Source: Parasitella parasitica
Taxonomy: Eukaryota > Mucoromycota > Mucoromycetes > Mucorales > Mucoraceae
Assembly (NCBI GenBank): GCA_025201805.1
Contig: MU619386.1
Coordinates: 33,543-75,845, forward strand
Length of the DNA: 42,303 bases
Reading direction: 5' to 3'
Positions 1 to 10,149 of this stretch are shown here, in pieces (position 1 is the stretch's first letter; every line of letters begins with the position of its first letter). The notes under the pieces are model-generated. The model saw only the letters and a list, made by a program, of their open reading frames with translations. It did not search any database and was not told the origin of the DNA. Made by a program: the position numbers and the translations under genes.

Positions 1-406
1 TTATATCATATACAATCACCTGCTGTGCTCAATTTCAAGACCTGGCACAACAATAATTACAGAGATGTCAATTTTGGCAGCTCGTCATTCTATGAGTTTT
101 GCCGTCATTTCTAGATACGAATATCTTTATCACAATAACTAGAGTATGACGATAGCCATCCTAACGGGGCCAACTAATGTTATGCAAATCTCCATCAATG
201 GTTAAAGCATTTCAGCATGATTCGCTTCTCCTTAAAACCTAAAATTAAACAACGACAAATTAACGCACTGACTCTTGGATCAATGTGCTTCATCCATGAG
301 AACTGATATACAACAATTCAAATCCTATAAATATGATCTGCCATAATGTAGAATAGGAGATCATGATATAATGTACTTCAATTAAAGATTGGAGATTGTC
401 TAATGA
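1..406. other. Gene-free left flank
   Basis: AT-rich sequence between the window edge and the inverted-repeat element. I see no open reading frame of useful length, no tRNA-like cloverleaf and no strong tandem repeat. It may be the distal end of a gene lying outside the window, but nothing in the sequence shows this. Confidence 0.5.
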
Positions 407-1458
407 TGTGTTGTTATACTTGTCGAAACAGGGGAATAAAGTCTTTTTTGTTTCAAATCAGGAAGGTTATCTGTAACACAGATCTGTATGATTGACAAAC
501 AATAAGGTACTGTCAGATCAAAGATCAATAGCCTTGTAGTATAATATAATACATCGTACCCTGTTAAGGATATGATGTTGCTTGCAAATTATTTTTATCG
601 ATTAGTATCGATTAGTATTTTAAATAAGTCACCAAAAATTTATGTGGTTGTAAAAAGTATAAATAGCAGATGCAAAGTTGAATCTTTAATAAAGTAATCT
701 CAAGTTTTTGTATCTCGTTAATTCAAAGTTTTATTTTATGCTTTTCTTATTTTCGATCTTGCAGACCTCAACAAAATACTAAGATGTTTTCTCTAGATAA
801 AACCTCAGTATACTTCTATAATAAAGAAGCCCAAACTTGATTATAATTATACTTGCATAACGCTTTTATTTTTTATATTTTTTTGATTTTTGTAAATCTT
901 TCAAATTTACTGCAGCCAGAATCAGACTTAAGAGCACTTTACTTCCGTCGATATATGCGCGCGCAATATAAATTAGAGTGAAGCTCACAATCTTGAATAA
1001 ATCGAACTTTCTTTTGAAAATTTTGTCCTGCACTATATATACTTGCTATTCTATCGCTAAGATACCATATTATAAACAATTGATAATTATTCGAAACCTC
1101 TATAACAACGAACGGATCGGACTTCATCCTGGGACAGGATCAATATTGAGATCTGCAAGGTTGAAAATAAAATAATTGTATTTACCGAGAAATAAAAACT
1201 TGAGCTTTGCATCTGCTATTTATGCTTTTTGCAACTACATAAATTTTGGGTGAATTATTAAAAATACTAATCGATAAAAGTAATTTGCAAGTAAAATTCT
1301 TCTTGACAGGGTAAGATGTATTATTATATTACAACGCCATTCATCTTTAATCTGACAGTACCTTAATCTTTGTCAATAACACAGATCTTTGATACAGATA
1401 ACCTTCTTGATTTGAAACAAAGACTTTACTCTCCTGTTTCGACAAGTTTAGCAACACA
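407..1458. mobile_element. Inverted-repeat element with LTR-like arms
   Basis: The left arm (about 407-773) and the right arm (about 1143-1458) are imperfect reverse complements of each other over more than 300 bp, separated by a spacer of about 370 bp. Both outer ends read TGTGTTG(T/C)TA(T/A)ACTTGTCG going inward. Each arm carries an inward-pointing TATAAATAG box (plus strand 659-667; mirrored near 1214-1223). The left arm runs from TGTTG (409) to CAACA (773), the terminal pattern of many LTRs, and has an AATAAA-like signal near 690. The left arm has about 40 nt of extra sequence, including a repeated ATCGATTAGT unit. The spacer holds no convincing protein. It could be a foldback/MITE-type non-autonomous element or two solo LTRs in opposite orientation. 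I found no clear target-site duplication. Confidence 0.7.
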
Positions 1459-2473
1459 AAAGTTTTCAGTCGCTATATATTATTTTAGGTTATTAAGCAA
1501 CGAAGCCATTATTTGAGAAAAACAAGCTTCTTCCTTTTACATATACAAATATTTTAGTACAGTGCTTTTATTTAGTTGTCATTTGAGTTGCTGAGATCTC
1601 ATATAAGCAAGTAATTAATCAACAACAATATTACTTCAATCATTATGGCAACGTCAAATAAATATAGCCATTCCTCATACACCGTAAGAGAATATCTGAC
1701 ATCCGGCTAAGTATTTTACGAACAATGTGATAATTTATTATCTAGTGGTATAAATGGCCAAAATGAGATGCACTATAGTTGGCATTTCTAATTGCTAACA
1801 TTGTTATCTGAGCCATTACTGACCATAAAATATACATGGATATTGCTGAACAAGTAGTAATTGACAGCAATCTATGTGCAGCAGGTTTATGGTAGCAAAC
1901 TCCTTTTTGATGACCAGTAGTGATAGATCAATTTGTGGTGGTAAAATCTAATTAATAGGATTTGCTGAATATAGTAATAATTAAGATAAGAGCAAGAACC
2001 AGATATTTTCACCCAGGTCCCAATATCTGGTAGGAACTAGACTCATTTGTATTAACCTGGATACATGTAAAGTGAGACATCCGTTAATGTAAATTATTAC
2101 ATCAACCTCAAGCACCACAGCATATCAGATTGCTTAAACTTTTAAACTATCTTCAACGATATTAATCTTACTGGGCTTTGCATCGCTGCTAGTAGTAGCT
2201 ATCAGAGAGCCAGATAGCTTTGTCAAAAGTCTCAGCCCATATCTTTATGTAGTGAGTTCCACGTATTATTGTATTATTAAGATTACTTAATTGGGTTCAC
2301 TAGTGTTCAAGCAGTCTTAACAAGCTCTACAGCATCGAATAGATTCCCAAAAATACCTTTCTTCCAAATTATTGCAGTCTCAGAATGGTCCTGATCCTCA
2401 AATAATGTATTCTAGAGGTTCTTTATTACTAAATTGTGAAAATGTCATTTATTTACAACAAATTGGAAGAAAA
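1459..2473. other. Gene-free spacer
   Basis: About 1 kb of AT-rich sequence downstream of the heme lyase stop codon. No ORF with coding character, no RNA gene and no obvious repeat were seen. The part next to 2473 must contain the heme lyase 3' UTR and polyadenylation signals, which I could not pinpoint. Confidence 0.5.
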
Positions 2474-3475
2474 TCAGCGAAACGATCCTTCTTTAAAAGA
2501 CATCTTCAGTCTATCCCAAATACCAGTTGGAGAAACAGCAGGACGAACATCTAAATAAAAACTCAGGGACATTGGTCTATTAGGATCCTGCTTTCCAGAA
2601 TAAAAATCAATAACATATGTCACTTTTTTGCCACATCTATCCACAACCCAATCATGACGATCAAATGGAAGAGCATAGCTATGAAGTGTTCCATTAAAAA
2701 ATAAGCTCCAAATCATCTCTTATAAAACACTTACCCAAACCACGATCTAATCCTCGCCTTGGGTGTAATATCTTTTGGACGGCCTTCAAATTTAGCCAAC
2801 ATTGGCTGTTGACACTCGCTGAATGAAGATCCGTGCTTTTTAATACCCCTTCTATTTAAACCAGTCTTGTTCATTAGCTACTTACGTCTCATGCATCTTT
2901 TCCCATTCCAAAATTTTTAGCCAAGCCATTTCGTTAACTGCATTATGAATAGGAACAACCACAGACATGTCTTTTTCATCCGGATTCCAGTTTTTACGTC
3001 TCATAGCATTAAAAAACATCTGCTCCGAAGGGTAAATCCAGAGTTTATCGTCAGAATTTGCTCTAGGGATAGTCGAAATCTCTCTTTCTTTACCCAACAG
3101 CATTTTCTGATCAGGTTGAGGTGTTTGTTGTGAAATTTTTGGCATGTTATTACTACTGTCAATGGCATCCGAAACACATCCTTCCTTAGGAGGAGGTAAA
3201 AAGTTTGTGTATGTTGCAGGGTCTACAGGACAGCTTTGTGATACTTTGTTAGATGCTGAGGTGGGTGGTATAAAGTGTTTATACGAATTGTGATCAACAG
3301 GGCACTTTGGCTCTTCTTTTTTTTGGCTATGATCAACAGGACATGCTGGTTCTTTTTTTTTATCATGGTTAACAGGACATTTTGATTCATCCTTTTTTTG
3401 ACAATCATCAACAGTATATGATGCTATTCTTGCCTGCTCGTGGCCAACAGAGTAATTTTTGACAGGTTCTGACAT
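2474..3475 (-). CDS. CYC3: Cytochrome c heme lyase (holocytochrome c synthase)
   Basis: Attaches heme covalently to apocytochrome c in the mitochondrial intermembrane space. Three exons (2886-3475, 2735-2851, 2474-2678) encode 303 aa, close to the family length of about 270. The N-terminal part has four Cys-Pro-Val motifs (residues 33, 45, 58 and 82), known as heme-regulatory motifs in this family. The catalytic part shows the hallmark stretch [20 protein letters not shown], then [15 protein letters not shown] ending in the conserved heme-ligand His (about residue 195). The final exon has [13 protein letters not shown] and [15 protein letters not shown]. The start at 3475 is chosen because MSEPVKN opens the conserved reading frame; upstream codons in the same frame look like UTR. 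The first intron is only 34 or 37 nt long. The gene lies 121 bp downstream of the 552-aa gene on the same strand. Identification is secure; the exact first acceptor is not. Confidence 0.95.
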
Positions 3476-3596
3476 GGTTTTTGGAAAAAGAAGAATAAAA
3501 AGAAAGCTGGGGAGGGGAGGGGGGTTTGATAGGGATGAAGTCGGTACATTAAATTCATGTTTCAATCCAGGGTAAAAAATAAAGAAACACGCTTGT

Positions 3597-5460
3597 TTAT
3601 TCTTTATATGAAGCTGCCCATTCATGAGGAGGTAACGCAGCATCAAATTCTTCATCATCACTATCATCTTTGGAATCTGATCTGTTTGTTTTGTTGCTCA
3701 AAAGACCTCGGGTATCCAATGATTTACCAATCAAGCTTTCCAATTGAGGTCGAATCAAGGCTGAAGATGCCTGGCCTTTTCTTCCGTTACGAGGTGGAGC
3801 AACTCGAGGAAATTGATCAGATAGCATTCTATCAGAAAACGACGAATCATAGTTTGCAAAACTAGATGCCAAGATGTCTGATTTCTTGTTCTCGCCATCA
3901 TTACTATCCATGTTACCCTCATTTTTCTCTGAGAGATAATGTATAGTGATGGGCATAGAGGTAGCCAACTTCGAAATGTCTATATCATTATCAATTACAC
4001 TTTTCTGTATAACACAAATCAGCGACTTACTCATACCCCCCTCATCGTTACCGTTCGAAAGAGTCCTCTTTAATTCACTCTTAATGTCAAAATCTTGAGC
4101 AAGATATTTTCCTGTGTTCCTCTTTTTCTTGATCCAAGCCAACCGATGGTCTATATTCGAAACTTGCTTTTTCAATGAGGCAGATAGTGGCATCTCTTTA
4201 GAAGAACCTTGTGCATTTTCTTGATCTATACGTTGATTTTTATCTAATTTATCATCGTCATCATTAGCTTCTTGGGCTACTGGAGTCCTTTCTTCATCTG
4301 AAAACTCTTCATCCAAATTGAACAAATCCTCTTCCTCCTCAGCTCCAACCTCATCCCTTTCGCCTATTTGTACAAGTTAATAAAAATTGTTTGCACATAT
4401 GAAGCACCTTACTTGAGTAGTCATACTGTTGTTGTTCCATACGTCGCTTTAGATCTTCACTGTCAAGATCTTTATTCCGTAAATTACAAATAGCTGCTTC
4501 GTCCAAAAAGAAACTGAGTCTTTTCACCGGTGGCAATGTTGATAAATTTCGATTATTAGTTGAATTTGCCAGTTGTGGACGCTCTTCTCCTACTGTTTCT
4601 TTCGACTGCTGTGGTAATGAAGGTGCCTGTGGGGTAGGAACCGTTGTTTCTTCTTTTTCTTTACCGGAAATATTCGTTACTTTTACCAGTCTGGACCATA
4701 GTTGATTGTTCTCAAGCTTGACTTGCGCCATAGCGTCTTGGGTATGCTTTTCTTCTTGCTTTTTGAACTTCTCAATTCGCACTTTGGATTCTATACGCAA
4801 TTGTTCCAAATATTGATCTAAAATAGACTGCATCTTCTTTTGAGTCGATGCGAGTAGTTCAGAGACATCTGCTGTTTGTTAGAGACAATGGCTCAAGCCA
4901 AATCAACCGCTTAAATTAATCATACCTTCTTTAGGGCCAGGCATTGGTATCAAATTATCTTGTATATTGTCCAAAATGATGTTGAATGCCTTTGAAAAGT
5001 TTGGTTGCCGCTTCAAGTCTTCAAAAGCTCGTCCGTACTAACATAACTGATGAATATGCTCGATCATAGCAGCAAAAACATGTCTTAACATACTACAGTA
5101 TTTTCATGTATAATCACACGATCATTTTTGGTACCATTGTTATTCTCAATAGAATAAACATGACCCGTATTACAATTCAAACAATCAACAGTATTCCAGT
5201 TTGGAACAGTAGATGAGCAGCGAGTAAATGTATTGAATTCCTATGAAGAAAAGCTGTCAATTTTCCGTCCGAATATCTGTAACCTGGATACAAATTACAA
5301 TAACGATGCCACCCATCCCCAGTTCGTATTCCCAACCAGGTAAAGGTTCTTTTACAAACAGATCTTGCTTATACTTGGAGATATTATCCAACGAATACTT
5401 TGTTGAAGTATGAATTCTTATATTTGAGCAATTACATGCGTAAACAACTAGCTCTGACAT
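3597..5460 (-). CDS. Unrecognised 552-aa protein, Cys cluster plus coiled coil
   Basis: Five exons (5284-5460, 5097-5240, 4926-5037, 4413-4871, 3597-4363) join in phase to give 552 aa. Residues 1-120 contain spaced cysteines (C9, C11, C67, and a C79-x2-C82 pair) in a beta-rich stretch that could bind zinc. Residues about 155-190 are a charged helix or coiled coil. The middle is Ser/Pro/Gln-rich, followed by a strongly acidic segment after intron 4 and a basic-acidic C-terminus ending in a short PPHEWAASYKE tail. No signal peptide or membrane helix is visible. The fourth exon begins at a tandem CAGCAG acceptor (4866-4874), so one alanine may be optional. I do not recognise the family. The nuclear-protein look (acidic patches, Ser-rich disorder, coil) is an impression only. 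Exon phases support a real gene. Confidence 0.8.
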
Positions 5461-8054
5461 GATTTTCCTAACTTTGCAAGTAAATAACAAAGAAAGAAAA
5501 GGAGAAACAAGTTTATTAGTTTTAATACTTTTACAACAACTGCAGGTGTGAGTGTATGCGGTTATTTAAAGTCAACGTGTGTGCAGCACCAGTCTGTGTT
5601 GCTTCCATGATGACAAGAAACATCAATTGTTTTTGAACAAGTATACCAAATTATTGAAAGAGCATAGCCCCGGATTTTGCTCTAGCAGACCTTACCAATT
5701 ATAAAAAAGTTATTTGTTAGAATGAACACCTTGTTAGCATCAAGCATTGCTCGCTATAGTGATTGTGTATCTTTTTAAGCAAAAGAGTCGATAAGAATTT
5801 AAGAAATTCTCTAAATATGCATATTTTATATATGCTAATATCCTGGTGTACAAACATTGTTTATAAAAGACTTTTATTTGGGCTTATTAGCTAGACTTGA
5901 GTTTCTCAAAACATGTCAAATCTCGATCAAATTGTTTGAAGATGGAAATTACTTCTTTTAATTTCGTCGTCGATCCAAATAATTTCATTTTAACAAGTCA
6001 GTGAAAGTACAGTACCCAAAGACTCACAAAAGAGAAATTACAAGAAACACATAATGAACCACTTTAGTTTGATATTTGGCATTTAAAGTAGCAACCAATA
6101 GCTTTAAAAATTCAATGAACGCAACTCTCCGGTTGTAGATCTAGAACAACTAACCACGTCTTTATACTAACATGCCTTCTCATCTGCCCAAAACAAGGTG
6201 GGCAGTTAGAAATGTAATGGAAAATGCCCATTTTGAAACTTTTTCTAATATATAATTATCAATTGCTACGCCAGAAATTAATCATCATAGAGGTTTGCTA
6301 GAAAAAACTACTGCGAAACACACCAAAGAATGAAAATCACATGTTGTGATCATCAATGCGCTTGTTTTTTTTCATTTTATTTTGATAGAGCTTTCACTCT
6401 ATCGAATTTGAGAGCTTTTCGCTATGATGTTAATTAGTCGAAAGTATCACGTTTTACTCCAATCTTGATGCAAGATTCCCGTTTTAGGTATTATTATGCA
6501 AAATATAGACTTTTTAACAGAAAATACATTTCCTGCAATCTCATATTTTTTTCCGATAATAAAGGTGCAATCGCACATTGACCAAAATTTTGATAAAAGC
6601 TCTTTTGACATTTAACATAAATATTGCAAGTTGCCTGAGTATATTTTATAGATTGGTGACAAAGCGTCAGACAAACTCAACATCCTTTTTTTTTGTGGTG
6701 TTCGAAAAAACAACAAGAGAATCCTGCAAAATAAAAGATCAAAATAACGAAAGGTATGATGGAATCAAGAGAACAAGACATTAAATTTTCAAAGTAACTC
6801 CAAGTATTAAAAATAGCTGAGTACATCTGCGAATCGTATAGTTTTTGCTTTGGCCCAAATTCTGCAAATAAAAGCTCTGCATGCAGTAATTTCCCATTCA
6901 ACGAACAATAGGTATTTGTATATTGTATATGTATATTAAACACTAAAATAGGAGATAATTATTGAAATTACCTCGTGTTTCCTGACTTTTTACATTGTAT
7001 TTAATGGCGATTATGATTTTTATGGCTGTCCACGTTGTACTCCCTCATCGCCCATTTGAAAAGTGTAGATACTAAGAAGGCTCTTTAGTAACATCCAGAT
7101 TGAATAGATGTGTGAGCATACAACCTTTATGCTCGGTGGAGACAATCCTCTAACCTCCTCAATATGTGAGTCATATTGCGGATTTTATTGAACTGTTTCA
7201 AAAAAGGCAAATGACTAAAGTCTGAATGCCTTACATAAGAATACAAATCGTTTTGGGCTATAAATCCTAAAAATAATACGATTACACAAGTGGAGATGAT
7301 TTATGGAAGTATATAAATCATATACGTGTGAAGAGATAATATTATACATGCAAATCGGTTTTATTAATAGTTTCATGGATATGACATGTCTTACAAAGGA
7401 GCCTGACAAATCTAATCATTATACCAACTAAAATGATCCACAACACATGTGCTAAATTACATGATAATCTCTCTATTTACAGCCACTTTCTTACTTATTG
7501 CTCGTATGTCTTAAAGAACTCACAATGTTGAGAAAACATCTTTTTTATAGATGAGTTTTTTGGCTTCTGATTTCCAGGAAAATGCATTATACGAGAAGCG
7601 GTACCTTCTTTTTTTATTTTATTTTAGTTCATATGCCTTTTAAAGCATCCTTTGGTTGAATCTTTCGAATGAAATCACTTGTTTCATGTTGTGGTGAATC
7701 CTTATTAAACTGAGATACCACAATTCATAATGGCATCGAGTTCTCGAGGCTGATACATCTGAGGAATGCTTTTGTAGTCCGCTGTACGGCTTCCATTTTA
7801 GAAAGGGGAAACGTTCAAGGTGTGTTCACTGGACATTTGAACAAGTGTTACACTTTAATTGGTCAAGTATCAGATGGATCTAGTGGAAGCAATATAAAAT
7901 CCTTGCAAACCATCCAAATTTATTTCTTTTTCTCTTTAGTCGACTTTTTTCTACATTACTTATTTTGATTACTTGTGATTTCCATTGGGTGGTATTTCAG
8001 TAACCAAAAGAAATTTATCTCAAATTCATTCAGTCCAATTCAGTTCCAATAATT
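5461..8054. other. Long gene-free region between divergent genes
   Basis: About 2.6 kb between the start of the 552-aa gene (minus) and the bZIP gene (plus). The longest ORFs here are under 90 codons and have no coding character. I saw no tRNA and no TE hallmark. The right end is the bZIP promoter, with a TATA-like TATAAAA at 7893-7899. The length is unusual for this otherwise compact window and would suit a heavily regulated promoter or decayed repeats. Confidence 0.5.
7893..7899 (+). promoter_or_regulatory. TATA box of the bZIP gene
   Basis: TATAAAA lies 156 bp upstream of the bZIP ATG at 8055. Pyrimidine-rich sequence follows, a common start-site context in fungi. This is inferred from sequence alone. 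Confidence 0.4.
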
Positions 8055-9094
8055 ATGAACAACAACAGCAACACCAGCAGCGGCGTTAATGATTCTCTCA
8101 CAGAGTTATTATCTTTACCTGTTAACTTTACTGTGGATCCTTTATTAGCTACAACTCCAAACGGTGCGCCTCAAAAGAGACAAGCCTCATTTTCCTCTGC
8201 TTCTTCTGTTACATCTGAAAACGAGCAATCGTCTTCAGAATCTATCGTTTCTATCAAGAAGTCAAGATTATCTTTGGATGGTAAAGATCAAAAGACTAAA
8301 GAAAGGTAATATAAGGCACCCTGTTATATTCTCTAACATTTGCACTAAACGAACATCTTTTTAGAATTCTTCGTAATCGTGCAGCTGCTCAGGAATCTCG
8401 TGATAAAAAACGTAGATATGTCTCTGACCTTGAAGCGTCCAACAAAAAGCTCGCTCAAGAAAACGAAGAAGTGAATAAACGCGTAAAAACATTGGAACAG
8501 CAGAATGCTATATTGAATTCACAACTGGAAGCATTTACTAGACAACTAGCAAACTTGCAAGCGCAAATTAAATTCAATGCTGCTACTCCCATCTTGTTTA
8601 ATGACTTTTGCGATTCAGCACGGATCGCGAAGAAAGAATGTTTGATTAACGAAAAGAAAAATAGTATAGAATTCATCTCTACAACCTCAAAAAGAAGCAT
8701 CAAATCAGTATGTTGAATTGCCCATCAAGTCCTCTCACGAAAAAATCCACCCAATGGAAACCCCACTTGTAGAGCCCTGTTTTTTTTGAACTATATGATT
8801 TTTATATTTATTTCACCTCTTTGATATTATGAACAACTATTTTTTTTCCCTGCAGCGGAGGTTGTTAAGCAAGATGAGAATTGCCAGTATGGAAGAGGTT
8901 TATTAGTACCAGCTGCCACAGGCACAACTGCAAAACTGACATCACCCATGTTATCACCTTCGTTCTCATCGGACGAAGATTCTGTGTATTCGCCAAACAC
9001 AATCGTCAATCAGGATTTCCACTTGGACGATTTATTTGACTGGGATGGTCAGCAGCAAGTTGTCAACACTATTGGCGGCAATGATACGTTCTAA
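8055..9094 (+). CDS. bZIP transcription factor, Hac1/XBP1-like
   Basis: Exon 1 is 8055-8305, intron 8306-8364, and exon 2 starts at 8365. Residues 84-101 form a basic region with the N-x2-AAQ-x-SR signature (N88 to R96), followed by a leucine-zipper heptad region to about residue 150. A separate 3' block (about 8853-9094) encodes an acidic, Ser-rich tail ending in a hydrophobic/acidic DDLFDWDG patch, typical of an activation domain. Exon 2 runs in frame to a stop at 8714-8716 (200 aa), so the tail needs a further removal. An Ire1-type cut after 8618 and after 8852 restores the frame (exons 8055-8305, 8365-8618, 8853-9094; 248 aa). Alternatives are a spliceosomal intron 8664-8855, or an intron 8779-8855 plus a one-base frame change near 8689-8693. 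Known Hac1/XBP1 proteins drive the unfolded-protein response; that role here is inferred from the basic region and gene layout. Confidence 0.75.
8606..8632 (+). promoter_or_regulatory. Candidate Ire1 5' splice-site hairpin in bZIP mRNA
   Basis: Bases 8606-8615 pair with 8623-8632 in an unbroken 10-bp stem (three G-U pairs) that closes a 7-nt loop CAGCACG (8616-8622). Ire1 substrates are known to have 7-nt loops cut after the third base, with C at -3, G at -1 and usually C at +1 and G at +3. This loop matches at -3, -1 and +1, but has C at +3. A cut after 8618 leaves one base of a codon, matching the phase of the 3' block. Confidence 0.5.
8845..8861 (+). promoter_or_regulatory. Candidate Ire1 3' splice-site hairpin in bZIP mRNA
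   Basis: The loop CUGCAGC (8850-8856) fits the full CNG/CNGN consensus and, as I recall, is the same as the loop at the animal XBP1 3' site. The stem is weak: 8847-8849 pair with 8857-8859 and two G-U pairs extend it. The same bases also form an ordinary pyrimidine-tract CAG acceptor ending at 8855, so the site is ambiguous between Ire1 and the spliceosome. Confidence 0.4.
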
Positions 9095-9225
9095 ATAATA
9101 GGTCACTATTTCTGCTTTTTTCCCCATCATTCTCTATACATTTCATGCATTTTACTCCAGTTCTATTTAATTCACAATTCTTTTTCATATCTTTATTAAT
9201 AAAGCTCTTGTCACAAAAATATCAT

Positions 9226-10149
9226 TCAGCTATCTAGCAACTGTCTAACGTTGTTGAAATAAGCGTGTTTCAATGCATCTTGGGCGCTGATTCTTAATTG
9301 AGGTTGGTATTGCAGCATTCGAGTTAACAAATCCAAACCTTCTGGATCGATGTTTGGCACGAATTGGGATAGGGGCTGTGGCGGATGAACGACTTCTAGA
9401 GGTTTGTGTTTATATTCAGGAAGTTGCGAGATGCCTGGCCATGTTTGTTCGTTTGGTGTCCCCAATAAACGGAAAATCTTTTGCAATTGGTCTTCGTTAG
9501 TGGTGCCAGGAAACAGAGGTCTACTGGTATACATTTCAGCCATAATACAGCCGGCCGACCAGATATCAATGGACGTTGAATACATACGCGAGCCCAGCAA
9601 CACATCAGGTGCACGGTACCAAAGCGTGACCACCTCATTCGAGAATGTGTTTACTGGGATACCAAATGCACGAGCTAAGCCGAAATCTCCCAGTTTTAGA
9701 TGAAGTTGATTATTGATTAGTAGATTCTGCGGCTTCAAATCTCTATGCAGCACACGGTGTTCGTGGCAGTAAGCTATTCCTCGAAGCAATTGATACATGA
9801 ACGATGTGATTGTTTGCGGTCTCAGCGATCCATGAGGACGCGGATTTGAATCCATGTACTTTTTCAAATCTTGGTCCATAAATTCAAAAACCAGAGTCAG
9901 TGTGTTTTCTGTGTGGATCACATCCTGAAGGCGCACAATATTGGGATGCTTGAGTTCTTTCATAAGAGAGATTTCTCGGATAGCTGTAGAAGGTGTTCCT
10001 TCCTCTGGGTCCAAGTAGATTTCCTTCAAAGCGACAATTTCTCCTGTTTGTGTGTGTTTGCCTTTGAAGACCGTTGCGTATGTTCCTTCACCAAGTTTTT
10101 CTAAACGTGCGTATCTTTGTTGAGGCAGACGGTTCGTGTTGGCTTCCAT
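9226..10149 (-). CDS. PHO85: Pho85/CDK5-type cyclin-dependent kinase
   Basis: Single-exon gene for a 307-aa cyclin-dependent Ser/Thr kinase, about the size of yeast Pho85. Visible motifs are the GEGTYATV glycine loop (residues 20-27, with the regulatory Thr-Tyr pair), catalytic Lys42, the cyclin-binding PSTAIRE helix at 53-59, [13 protein letters not shown], and an activation loop reading [16 protein letters not shown]. That Ser in the activation loop, rather than Thr, is the Pho85/CDK5 pattern. I chose the start at 10149 because the glycine loop follows directly; the 34 in-frame codons upstream look like 5' UTR. Pho85 homologues respond to phosphate and nutrients and control polarity and glycogen metabolism. 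The gene is convergent with the bZIP gene (131 bp apart) and divergent from the AGC kinase. Confidence 0.95.
   Translation of the reverse strand: MEANTNRLPQQRYARLEKLGEGTYATVFKGKHTQTGEIVALKEIYLDPEEGTPSTAIREISLMKELKHPNIVRLQDVIHTENTLTLVFEFMDQDLKKYMDSNPRPHGSLRPQTITSFMYQLLRGIAYCHEHRVLHRDLKPQNLLINNQLHLKLGDFGLARAFGIPVNTFSNEVVTLWYRAPDVLLGSRMYSTSIDIWSAGCIMAEMYTSRPLFPGTTNEDQLQKIFRLLGTPNEQTWPGISQLPEYKHKPLEVVHPPQPLSQFVPNIDPEGLDLLTRMLQYQPQLRISAQDALKHAYFNNVRQLLDS

Noticed and set aside
978-1175. 65-codon ORF in the spacer and right arm of the inverted-repeat element (and its reverse, 939-1127)
   Set aside because: No recognisable motif, and the two strands overlap; more likely chance ORFs in AT-rich repeat DNA than a transposase.
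8616-8710. A second UCAG loop near 8705-8710 as the 3' Ire1 site
   Set aside because: The removed length would be a multiple of three that keeps the stop at 8714-8716, so it would not reach the activation tail; the hairpin is also weak.
8698-8713. Canonical-looking donor CA/GTATGT at 8707-8714 in the bZIP gene
   Set aside because: Joining it to the CAG acceptor at 8855 puts the tail exon out of frame from either upstream frame, giving an early stop.
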